A DNA stretch of 49,213 bases, taken from Prevotella sp. UBA2444. Lineage in GTDB: Bacteria > Bacteroidota > Bacteroidia > Bacteroidales > Bacteroidaceae. Position 1 is the stretch's first letter. Each line of letters starts with the position of its first letter. The notes under the pieces were generated by a model. The model did not search any database and was not told the origin of the DNA. It worked only from the letters and a program-made list of their open reading frames with translations. Shown here piece by piece: positions 6,722-13,272 of this stretch. The translations under genes and the position numbers were made by a program. The stretch is taken from positions 8,872-58,084 of the forward strand of contig DDQK01000021.1 in assembly GCA_002342665.1 (NCBI GenBank), read 5' to 3'.

Positions 6722-6808
6722 AAAACCAAGGATTGTCATCACGACAGCCTTGGTTCTCTTTTCTAACTAACTTATTATCAACTATTCATTACTCATTCTT
6801 TTCTTTTG
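6722..6808 (-). ncRNA. Candidate small RNA between a leftward -7 box and a terminator
   Basis: On the minus strand a TACCTTTGC box (6813-6821) points left. About 85 bases later comes the hairpin 6755-6724 followed by TTTTTTC. There is no reading frame of note between them. A matching -33 box is not present, so the box may be inactive. Confidence 0.3.
6724..6755. terminator. Intrinsic terminator, usable from both strands
   Basis: The stem AACCAAGG/CCTTGGTT encloses an inner GTC-ATCAC-GAC mini-hairpin, with A-run on the left and TTCTCTTTTCT on the right. It ends the DUF5686 transcript and could end a leftward transcript starting near 6808. The inner loop sequence is shared with the hairpin at 16110-16142. 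Confidence 0.8.
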
Positions 6809-6865
6809 CGCTGCAAAGGTACGAAGAAAAATCCAAGGATGGAAGTGTTTAGCGTAAAAAAACAA

Positions 6866-6879
6866 CGTAAACGTTTGCG
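6866..6879 (+). promoter_or_regulatory. LacI-type operator
   Basis: CGTAAACGTTTGCG is a near-perfect palindrome centred on CG, typical of LacI/GalR operators. It overlaps the -33 box (6874-6877) of the regulator downstream, so binding should block its own transcription. A 13-of-14 match in inverted orientation lies at 38377-38390. Confidence 0.7.
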
Positions 6880-6906
6880 CCGTTCGGGAATTTTTTGTAC
6901 CTTTGC
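6874..6906 (+). promoter_or_regulatory. Promoter of the LacI-family gene
   Basis: TTTG at 6874-6877, a 20-base spacer, then TACCTTTGC at 6898-6906 match the Bacteroidetes -33/-7 pattern exactly. Confidence 0.85.
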
Positions 6907-6930
6907 CGCCGTAAAAAACTATTCGTTTAA

Positions 6931-7950
6931 ATGGCAGGAATCAAACGAAGAACATCATTGAAAGACCTGGCCCAGGAGCTGGGTGTGAGTATCGCCACCG
7001 TCAGTCGTGCCCTGCGTAGCAGTCCTGAGATTGGCAAGGAGATGCAGGAACGCGTGAAGGAATTGGCCAAGCGGCTGAACTATCGTCCTAACCCCTTTGC
7101 ACAGAGTCTGCGCAAGGAGGCTCCACGGATGATCGGTGTGGTGGTGCCTAATCTGGTGACCCACTATTATGCTGCCGTGCTCGACGGTATCGAGGACGAG
7201 GCCGGTAAGGCTGGCTACTCCGTGATCAGTGCCAACACCCATGAGGACACTGCGGCCGAGGTGCGCGCCATCGACAACTTCATCAGTCTGCATGTGGAGG
7301 GCATCATCGCCTGTCTGTCGCAGAACACCACTGACTATAGCCACTTTGAGGAAATCTCGAAGATGGGCATCCCCCTGGTATTCTTCGGGCGTACCTGTCT
7401 GCCGGAGCTGTTCTCGAGTGTCACTGCCAATGGCGACGAAGCTGCCCAGCAGGCCACGCAGCACCTGATTGACACGGGGAGCCGTCGCATCGCCTTCATC
7501 GGAGGCCCCAACCACCTGGATATGGTGCGCCGCAGGAAGCATGGCTACCTGGAGGCCTTGCGCGAAAACAGAATTCCTATAGACCGCAATCTGGTGATCT
7601 GCGAGAAGATCGACTACCAGTGGGCCCTCGAGGCTACCACACGACTGCTGAAAGAACAGCATCCCGATGCCATCGTGGCCTTCAACGATATCATCACCTT
7701 CGCTGCCTTTACGGCCATCAAGGAACAGGGGCTGCACATCCCTGACGACGTGGCACTCATCGGCTTTACCGACGACCTGCACGCCAAGTATGTCACCCCC
7801 CGCATGTCGGCCATCGAGGATCAGTCGCACCTGATAGGGCAGACAGCCTGTCAGCTGCTGCTGAAGAACATTGGCGGCGACAGTAAGATATACAAGAAAA
7901 TAGTGCCCCAGAAACTGGTGATACGCGACACTTCCTCACGGAAGAAGTGA
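6931..7950 (+). CDS. LacI/GalR-family transcriptional regulator
   Basis: The 339-residue protein has an N-terminal helix-turn-helix (about 8-27: SLKDLAQELGVSIATVSRAL) and hinge (to about 60, NYRPNPFAQSLR). A periplasmic-binding-protein-like sensor domain (about 65-335) begins IGVVVPNLVTHYY. These proteins bind palindromic operators as dimers and respond to a small ligand, often a sugar. The gene has a consensus promoter whose -33 box is overlapped by a LacI-type palindrome, which indicates autoregulation. No sugar-use genes are adjacent, so the effector is not predictable. The stop lies six bases before the convergent FHA gene. Confidence 0.95.
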   Translation: MAGIKRRTSLKDLAQELGVSIATVSRALRSSPEIGKEMQERVKELAKRLNYRPNPFAQSLRKEAPRMIGVVVPNLVTHYYAAVLDGIEDEAGKAGYSVISANTHEDTAAEVRAIDNFISLHVEGIIACLSQNTTDYSHFEEISKMGIPLVFFGRTCLPELFSSVTANGDEAAQQATQHLIDTGSRRIAFIGGPNHLDMVRRRKHGYLEALRENRIPIDRNLVICEKIDYQWALEATTRLLKEQHPDAIVAFNDIITFAAFTAIKEQGLHIPDDVALIGFTDDLHAKYVTPRMSAIEDQSHLIGQTACQLLLKNIGGDSKIYKKIVPQKLVIRDTSSRKK

Positions 7951-7956
7951 CCGCAC

Positions 7957-8484
7957 TCAGTCCTCGTTGGAGGTACGCAGGATGATGCTGGTGGCACCAA
8001 TGGTGAAGAGCGTTCCGTCTTCAATGACGCGACGCTCTTTTTGCGACAGTTCCACATTGTCGACGAAGGTGCCGGTATTGCTGTTGTTGTCTTTCAGCGT
8101 GTATTTCAGATTGCCTCGCTTATCACGGCTCACGGTGATGGTGCAGTGGTTCAGGTCAACGCTGGGGTCGACGGTCTCGAAGGGAGTACTGATAGGGTTG
8201 CCCTTCTGATGGCGGCCTATCACGTTGTCACCCATCCGCAGGGGAATCACCTGCTTGTAGTGGAACACGTTTTCGATGATGACGATTGACCCGCATCCCT
8301 CCTCATTGGCATTCTCATCGGGATTCTCGTCCTTCTGACGGTTGCGCAGTTTGCTCACGCCAATGCGGATGCCAAACTCCTTGCCACAGTCGGGGCACTT
8401 GAACACCAGCGACTGACCAGCCTCATACTGAGTCTCGTCGAAGGTGATAAACTGTTCACATTTTGGACAACGTACGCGCTTCAA
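7957..8484 (-). CDS. FHA-domain protein with N-terminal zinc ribbon
   Basis: The 175-residue protein begins with a zinc-ribbon of two CPxC pairs (CPKC at 6-9 and CPDC about 30-33). A charged linker and a forkhead-associated domain (about 85-170) follow, with GRH, the NH pair in LNHCTITV, and the NSNTGT phosphothreonine-binding loop. FHA domains read phosphothreonine marks made by Ser/Thr kinases. The apparent start is TTG at 8482-8484, inside the octamer repeat linking it to the upstream HU/SPOR gene; no ATG fits before the first CPKC motif. The 44-base linker and shared strand suggest one transcript from the promoter at 9607-9639. The partner kinase is not in this window, apart from the pseudokinase at 30279. 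Confidence 0.88.
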   Translation of the reverse strand: MKRVRCPKCEQFITFDETQYEAGQSLVFKCPDCGKEFGIRIGVSKLRNRQKDENPDENANEEGCGSIVIIENVFHYKQVIPLRMGDNVIGRHQKGNPISTPFETVDPSVDLNHCTITVSRDKRGNLKYTLKDNNSNTGTFVDNVELSQKERRVIEDGTLFTIGATSIILRTSNED

Positions 8485-8531
8485 TCTCTCAATCTCTCAA
8501 TCTCTCAATTTCTCAATCTCTCAATCTCTCA
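8482..8531 (-). repeat. Octamer linker: TGA stop, 44-base repeat, TTG start
   Basis: The tract consists of GAGAGATT units read on the minus strand with one GAGAAATT variant. It contains the stop of the HU/SPOR gene (8529-8531) and the TTG start of the FHA gene (8482-8484). The distance between them is exactly 44 bases, the same as at 28870-28919. Confidence 0.9.
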
Positions 8532-9602
8532 AATCTCCATCACCCAGGCCTCTTCGAAGTCTTTCTTGCCACGAAGGGTACGGAGGTGATTGTACGCATT
8601 GTTCTCAGAACTGAAATTGCCAAGAATGACGCGTGTCACATGATTGCGGACGAACACCTCAGCATCGTTGAAGCCCTTTTTGTGGAGCTGTTCTACGAAG
8701 GCATTGGCATTCTTTAGCGTGATATAGCTGGCCAGTACGATGGTGTAGCCCTTGCTCTTCTCCTGTGCCGGTTCCTGCTGGGGAACGGCCTTGACGGTGT
8801 CCGCCTGCTCTACGGCAGGTGCAGGAGTGGCGGCCATCTCCATAGAGTCGGCATCGTTGCTGATGATGACCTTCTGCATGTTGGTGTCCTTCACGGTGAA
8901 GCTTTTCAGGACCGGATTGTGCAGATGGCCGATGTTGCGCCCCGTGTTGTCACTATTGATGACGGGTGTGGTCATCAGGAAGAATGCCAGTACGGCCGCA
9001 GCGACGGCCACGGCATTGCGCACCCACGACATCTTGATCTCGATGGTCTTGTCGTCGTCATCGTCGTCAGTGGTGAAGATGGGGCTCTGCTCCGCCTCTG
9101 TCTCCTGAGGCTCCTCTTTCGGTGCGTCAGTATCAGCAACCTTGGCGGCAGTCGTGTCGGCTGGCGTCTGGGGCTCAGCGACGGCAAGGCCTCTCATCTC
9201 AAACGAGCTGAGTCCGTAGAGCGCTGGCGTCAGGATGCCTGCCTCGCAGGGGGTGAACACCAGGTTGCCGTCCTCGTTGAGAGCCAGCACACCGATGTCG
9301 TTCATCTCGTAACTGCCTTCGTTCTCCAGATGCTGCCTGAGTTCTGTCACCTCCTCTTCGATACGGCGCAGGGCTTCGGGGTAACTCAGATCGTAGGCCT
9401 CGACGTACGACTGCACGAGCAGCGAGTCGTTCATCGTCAGTTTGGGGTTGAATCCCAACGTCCTTCGGGGGGGGAGGAACATGTTGTCCTCCTCGTCGTA
9501 TACTGCCTCGACGTGGTGCGCCATAAAGCCTCCCAGGTCTGGGACGATGACACAGTCATTGCTCAGCAGAAGTATCTCTATATGTCTTTCCAGTTCAATC
9601 AC
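8529..9602 (-). CDS. HU-CCDC81-like and SPOR domain membrane protein
   Basis: The 357-residue protein starts at GTG 9602-9600 (MIELERHIEIL...). A longer ATG at 9638 would lie inside the promoter and is rejected. Two N-terminal prokaryotic HU-CCDC81-type domains (about 1-135, with CVIVPDLGGFMAHH) are followed by an acidic linker and one transmembrane helix (AVAVAAAVLAFFLM). A C-terminal SPOR domain (about 280-355, YTIVLASYITLKNANAF...) binds denuded peptidoglycan at division sites. The topology would place HU domains in the cytoplasm and SPOR in the periplasm. The -7 box ends only four bases before GTG, so the mRNA is probably leaderless. It is in an operon with the FHA gene. Confidence 0.88.
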   Translation of the reverse strand: MIELERHIEILLLSNDCVIVPDLGGFMAHHVEAVYDEEDNMFLPPRRTLGFNPKLTMNDSLLVQSYVEAYDLSYPEALRRIEEEVTELRQHLENEGSYEMNDIGVLALNEDGNLVFTPCEAGILTPALYGLSSFEMRGLAVAEPQTPADTTAAKVADTDAPKEEPQETEAEQSPIFTTDDDDDDKTIEIKMSWVRNAVAVAAAVLAFFLMTTPVINSDNTGRNIGHLHNPVLKSFTVKDTNMQKVIISNDADSMEMAATPAPAVEQADTVKAVPQQEPAQEKSKGYTIVLASYITLKNANAFVEQLHKKGFNDAEVFVRNHVTRVILGNFSSENNAYNHLRTLRGKKDFEEAWVMEI

Positions 9603-9606
9603 GTGT

Positions 9607-9639
9607 GCAAAATTACACCTTTTTTGTGAAATAAACAAA
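9607..9639 (-). promoter_or_regulatory. Promoter of the HU/SPOR-FHA operon
   Basis: On the minus strand, TTTG (9639-9636), a 20-base spacer and TAATTTTGC (9615-9607) are present. The first usable codon, GTG at 9602, is within the expected transcription start region. Confidence 0.85.
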
Positions 9640-9679
9640 TAAAGAAACTTAAAATTGCTTAGAAATGGATTTTTTCCAT

Positions 9680-9688
9680 TAACTTTGC
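9680..9688 (+). promoter_or_regulatory. -7 promoter box of the rfbC-ugd operon
   Basis: TAACTTTGC precedes the rfbC ATG by 18 bases. The upstream box is only approximate (ATTG at 9654-9657, spacing 22). Confidence 0.65.
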
Positions 9689-9706
9689 AGGCAAATTCTG
9701 TGACTG

Positions 9707-10255
9707 ATGGATTACTTAAAGACAGAGATTGAGGGGGTCTACATCATTGAACCGCGTGTATTCAACGATGCTCGAGGCTATTTTATGGAAGCTTGGAAGC
9801 AGGAGGAGTTCAATGAGCACATAGGGCGTGTAGACTTTATCCAAGATAATGAGTCGAAGTCGTCTTTTGGCGTGTTGCGAGGTCTGCACTATCAGAAAGG
9901 CGAGGCCTCGCAGGCCAAGCTCGTGCGTGTGATAAAAGGTAAGGTGCTGGATGTGGCAGTGGATATCCGCAGGTCGAGTCCCACCTTTGGCAAGCATGTG
10001 ATGGTAGAGCTCAGTGAGGACAATAAGCGTCAGTTCTTCATCCCCCATGGCTTTGCTCACGGGTTCCTGGTGCTCAGTCAGGAGGCTGTCTTCACCTATA
10101 AGGTTGATCGTCCGTATGCTCCTCAGGCCGAGGCCGGTATCCGTTGGAATGACCCTGACCTGGCCATTGAGTGGCCCATCAATCCCGGTCAGGTGCAGAC
10201 GAGTGCGAAGGATCTCGTGCAGCCGTTGTTCAAGGATGCAGAATTGTTTGATTAG
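9707..10255 (+). CDS. rfbC: dTDP-4-dehydrorhamnose 3,5-epimerase
   Basis: The 182-residue protein is the usual size for RmlC and has its cupin signatures: PRVFNDARGYFMEAW near the N-terminus, the catalytic-His segment LRGLHYQ, and the second active-site region IPHGFAHGF. The terminal block GIRWNDPDLAIEWP is also present. It epimerises C3 and C5 of dTDP-4-keto-6-deoxyglucose on the way to dTDP-L-rhamnose. The other rhamnose genes (rfbA, rfbB, rfbD) are not next to it here. It is followed after 18 bases by a UDP-glucose dehydrogenase on the same strand, consistent with a surface-polysaccharide precursor operon. Confidence 0.95.
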   Translation: MDYLKTEIEGVYIIEPRVFNDARGYFMEAWKQEEFNEHIGRVDFIQDNESKSSFGVLRGLHYQKGEASQAKLVRVIKGKVLDVAVDIRRSSPTFGKHVMVELSEDNKRQFFIPHGFAHGFLVLSQEAVFTYKVDRPYAPQAEAGIRWNDPDLAIEWPINPGQVQTSAKDLVQPLFKDAELFD

Positions 10256-10273
10256 AAATGTAAAGCAAGTGAT

Positions 10274-11596
10274 ATGAATATTGCAATAGTAGGAACAGGA
10301 TATGTAGGACTGGTGTCGGGCACATGCTTTGCCGAGACTGGTGTCAACGTGACATGTGTCGATGTAGACGAATCAAAGATAGAACGTCTGAAAAGCGGTC
10401 AGATACCCATCTATGAGCCAGGGCTCGACGAGATGGTGCGTAAGAACGTGGCAGCCGGGCGCCTGAAGTTTACCACCGACCTGGCCTCAGTGCTCGACGA
10501 TGTGGAGATTGTGTTCTCCGCCGTGGGTACGCCTCCCGATGAGGATGGCTCCGCAGATTTGAAATATGTGTTGCAGGTGGCTAAGACCATCGGCGAGAAT
10601 CTGAAGAAGTACGTGGTGGTGGTCACCAAGTCGACAGTTCCTGTAGGCACTGCCCGCAAGGTGCGCAAGACCATCGAGGACGAACTGAAGAAGCGTGGCG
10701 TCGATATTGATTTCGACGTGGCTTCCAACCCGGAGTTCCTCAAGGAGGGTAATGCCATCAAGGACTTCATGTCGCCCGACCGTGTGGTGGTGGGCGTGGA
10801 GAGTGAGCATGCCAAGAAGGTGCTCACCCGTCTGTACAAGCCCTTCCTGATCAACAATTTCCGTGTCATCTTCATGGATATCCCCTCTGCCGAGATGACG
10901 AAGTATGCAGCCAACTCGATGCTCGCCACCCGTATCTCGTTTATGAACGACATCGCCAACCTGTGCGAGCGTGTGGGTGCAGATGTAAATATGGTACGCG
11001 CGGGAATAGGCTCTGATACCCGTATCGGGCGTAAGTTCCTCTATGCCGGCTGCGGCTATGGCGGCAGCTGCTTCCCCAAGGATGTGAAGGCCCTCATCAA
11101 GACAGCCGATCAGAACGGCTACTCGATGGAGGTGCTCAAGGCCGTGGAGCGCGTCAACGAGCGGCAGAAGAGTGTGCTCTTCGATAAACTTGTCAAGGCG
11201 ATGGGTGGCGAAGACCAGCTCAGGGGCAAGACCATCGCCATGTGGGGCCTCTCCTTCAAGCCAGAGACTGACGATATGCGCGAGTCGACGGCCCTGGTGA
11301 TGATCCAGAAGTTGCTCGATGCAGGCTGCATCGTGCGTGCTTACGACCCTATCGCCATGGAGGAGTGCAAGCGTCGTATCGGCCAGGCGGTGACCTACTG
11401 CCGAGACATGTACGACGCTGTGCTCGATGCCGACGCCCTGCTGCTGCTCACGGAGTGGAAGGAGTTCCGTCTGCCTACGTGGGGTGTCATCAAGAAGGCG
11501 ATGAAGCGCCCGCTTGTCATCGACGGAAGAAACATTTTCGATATCGAGGAGCTGGAGGAGAACGGCTTCGAGTATCACTGCATCGGCAAATTATGA
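10274..11596 (+). CDS. ugd: UDP-glucose 6-dehydrogenase
   Basis: The 440-residue protein has the N-terminal NAD-binding motif GTGYVGLVSG (7-16), the central helix region ANSMLATRISFMNDIANL and the catalytic-cysteine motif GCGYGGSCFPKD. The C-terminal UDP-binding domain contains WGLSFKPETDDMRES. It oxidises UDP-glucose to UDP-glucuronate using two NAD+. GDP-mannose dehydrogenase is the main alternative in this superfamily, but the motif set favours the UDP-glucose enzyme. The stop TGA (11594-11596) lies in a short heptamer repeat that also supplies the ATG of the next gene. Confidence 0.93.
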   Translation: MNIAIVGTGYVGLVSGTCFAETGVNVTCVDVDESKIERLKSGQIPIYEPGLDEMVRKNVAAGRLKFTTDLASVLDDVEIVFSAVGTPPDEDGSADLKYVLQVAKTIGENLKKYVVVVTKSTVPVGTARKVRKTIEDELKKRGVDIDFDVASNPEFLKEGNAIKDFMSPDRVVVGVESEHAKKVLTRLYKPFLINNFRVIFMDIPSAEMTKYAANSMLATRISFMNDIANLCERVGADVNMVRAGIGSDTRIGRKFLYAGCGYGGSCFPKDVKALIKTADQNGYSMEVLKAVERVNERQKSVLFDKLVKAMGGEDQLRGKTIAMWGLSFKPETDDMRESTALVMIQKLLDAGCIVRAYDPIAMEECKRRIGQAVTYCRDMYDAVLDADALLLLTEWKEFRLPTWGVIKKAMKRPLVIDGRNIFDIEELEENGFEYHCIGKL

Positions 11597-11618
11597 ATTG
11601 TGAATTATGAATTATCGA
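11591..11618 (+). repeat. Heptamer repeat ATTATGA joining two genes
   Basis: Four units (ATTATGA, ATTGTGA, ATTATGA, then ATTATCG) contain the ugd stop TGA in the first unit and the next gene's ATG (11607) in the third. Confidence 0.85.
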
Positions 11619-12404
11619 CTTCCGATAATCATCCTGACAGCCTTGGTGCTGCTGACGGGCTGCTCCCAGAAGGCGCAGCAGGCTCCTGCAGGCGAACAGA
11701 GCGAGAGCAAGGAGGCCAAGGCCCTCTTGCAGGGCATCTGGCTCGATGCGGAGACTGAGGAGGTGTCGCTGAGTGTCAAGGGGGATACCATCTTCTATTC
11801 CGACTCCACCAGCATGCCTGCCTATTTCAAGATCGTGGGCGACTCGCTGGTGTTTGCTTCAGGTACGAAATATGGCATCGTCAAGCAGACGGAGCACCTC
11901 TTCTGGTTCAAGAATCAGAATGGCGACGTGGTGAAGTTGAAGAAGAGCGATAACCCCGACGATGTCCATTTCATCCACGATGCGCCCCCTGTGCTCACCT
12001 ACACCCATCAGGTGAAGAAAGACTCCGCGATCAACTATAATGGCGAGCGATACCACTGGTACGTGGCCATCAATCCCACGAAATATAAGGTGGTGAAACG
12101 GTCCTACAACGAAGATGGGGTGGAGGTGGAAAATGTCTACTACGACAATATCATGCACATCAGCGTCTATCATGGTGCCAAGTGCCTCTACTCCAGTGAC
12201 TTCCGCAAGCAGCAGTACAGCAAGTACGTGCCTAAGAGTTTTCTTGAGGAGGCTGTACTGGGAAACATGGAGTATGATCGTGCCGATGCCCAGGGACTGC
12301 ACTTCCGTGCCACCCTCTGTATCCCCGATGGTGCCAGCTGTTACCTTGTAGACACTACGATTGACTACAAGGGACAGATGTCGATGAAGACGATTGAATA
12401 CTGA
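11607..12404 (+). CDS. Lipoprotein, DUF4738-like
   Basis: The 265-residue protein has a signal peptide ending in a lipobox (LLTGC, Cys about residue 19), so it is a predicted lipoprotein exported through the inner membrane. The mature part begins with a Gln/Glu/Ser-rich tether. A beta-rich domain follows (GIWLDAETEEVSLSVKGDTIFY...), then a second region with YHWYVAINPTKYKVVKRSY and a C-terminal YKGQMSMKTIEY. The order recalls the Bacteroidales DUF4738 family, but this is from general resemblance only. The function is unknown. The start codon is part of the heptamer repeat joining it to ugd. The gene ends before a long GC-rich inverted repeat shared with nudC. Confidence 0.8.
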   Translation: MNYRLPIIILTALVLLTGCSQKAQQAPAGEQSESKEAKALLQGIWLDAETEEVSLSVKGDTIFYSDSTSMPAYFKIVGDSLVFASGTKYGIVKQTEHLFWFKNQNGDVVKLKKSDNPDDVHFIHDAPPVLTYTHQVKKDSAINYNGERYHWYVAINPTKYKVVKRSYNEDGVEVENVYYDNIMHISVYHGAKCLYSSDFRKQQYSKYVPKSFLEEAVLGNMEYDRADAQGLHFRATLCIPDGASCYLVDTTIDYKGQMSMKTIEY

Positions 12405-12411
12405 ATTGTAC

Positions 12412-12501
12412 GACCCCCTCTAACTCCCCCTGTAGGGGAGGATTGTTAGTTCTGTGGCAGGTCTGCCTATCCCCCTCCTACAGGAGGGGTTAGAGGAGGT
12501 C
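12412..12501. repeat. Inverted pair of GC-rich 3'-end hairpin repeats
   Basis: Two copies of the CCCCTCCTGTAGGAGGGG-type element face each other (12412-12442 and 12469-12501), each oriented with the gene that ends into it. A palindromic GGCAGGTCTGCC lies between them. The right copy contains the nudC stop codon (12490-12492). Together they form one long hairpin that could terminate both convergent transcripts. Confidence 0.85.
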
Positions 12502-13272
12502 ACCCGTCCAGGCATCTAGCAGCATCCTCGCAATCGAGAGCTTTTCAGGTATATTTGGGAGATTGTCACGACGGAACCATCCGCCTTTGGCAATCTCGCT
12601 TTTCTGTAGGTGTATCTCTCCACTGACATAGTCGGCATTGAATCCCACCATCAGTCCGCAGGGGTAGGGCCAGGGCTGTGAGCCAAAGTAGCGTATGTTG
12701 GTGATCGTGATGCCCGTCTCTTCGAGGGTCTCACGGGCCACGGCCTCCTCGAGCGTCTCACCTGTCTCTACAAATCCTGCCACCAGACCGTAGAAGTCGC
12801 GCTTGAAGTTCTTGGCCCTCACCAGCAGCACCTCGTCCCCCCTGTGTATCAGCACGATGACGGCTGTGGCCAGTTGCGGCCATATCTCCTTGCCGCACTC
12901 CGTACACTTCTTCGAGATGATGGTGTCCATCCGCATCGGTGATCCGCAAACGCCGCAGAAGCGCGTGTTCTGGTCCCAGTAGAGCAGTTCCTGGCACTTG
13001 CCCGCCTTCAGGTAGAGCTGTCGTGGCAGCTTGTAGTAGCTCTGGCGCAGGGGACACATCTCGTAGGCCTCTTCCCGCACGATGGCGGGGACGTCGTCCA
13101 CACGATAGGCTATCACCTCCGTGCCGTCGTCCATCGGGGTGATGGTCATCTGGTGGGTCCAGGGCTTTACCTCCGTGGGTGGCTCTTCGCCGAGGGGGAT
13201 GGTATAGTTGCCGTCGGCAGTCTGCTCCAGCAGCAGGTCTTCCTTGCAGAATACGAAATAGTAGCGTTTCAT
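12490..13272 (-). CDS. nudC: NAD(H) diphosphatase, NudC-type Nudix hydrolase
   Basis: The 260-residue protein contains a zinc ribbon (CGVC and CTEC pairs), the Nudix box GFVETGETLEEAVARETLEE followed by TGI, and the NudC-specific SQPWPYP motif just after it. It hydrolyses NAD(H) to NMN(H) and AMP and, in characterised homologues, removes NAD caps from RNA. The ATG overlaps the stop of the upstream 5'-nucleotidase (ATGA), so the two are translationally coupled. A phosphatase acting on nucleoside monophosphates beside an enzyme making NMN and AMP makes metabolic sense. The stop codon lies in a GC-rich repeat arm. Confidence 0.93.
   Translation of the reverse strand: MKRYYFVFCKEDLLLEQTADGNYTIPLGEEPPTEVKPWTHQMTITPMDDGTEVIAYRVDDVPAIVREEAYEMCPLRQSYYKLPRQLYLKAGKCQELLYWDQNTRFCGVCGSPMRMDTIISKKCTECGKEIWPQLATAVIVLIHRGDEVLLVRAKNFKRDFYGLVAGFVETGETLEEAVARETLEETGITITNIRYFGSQPWPYPCGLMVGFNADYVSGEIHLQKSEIAKGGWFRRDNLPNIPEKLSIARMLLDAWTGDLL

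Noticed and set aside
6733..6744. Shared 11 bases in two hairpin loops as proof of a conserved RNA family
   Set aside because: Eleven-base matches occur by chance in 49 kb; only the shared position inside hairpins makes it worth testing, so it is kept as part of a weak finding.
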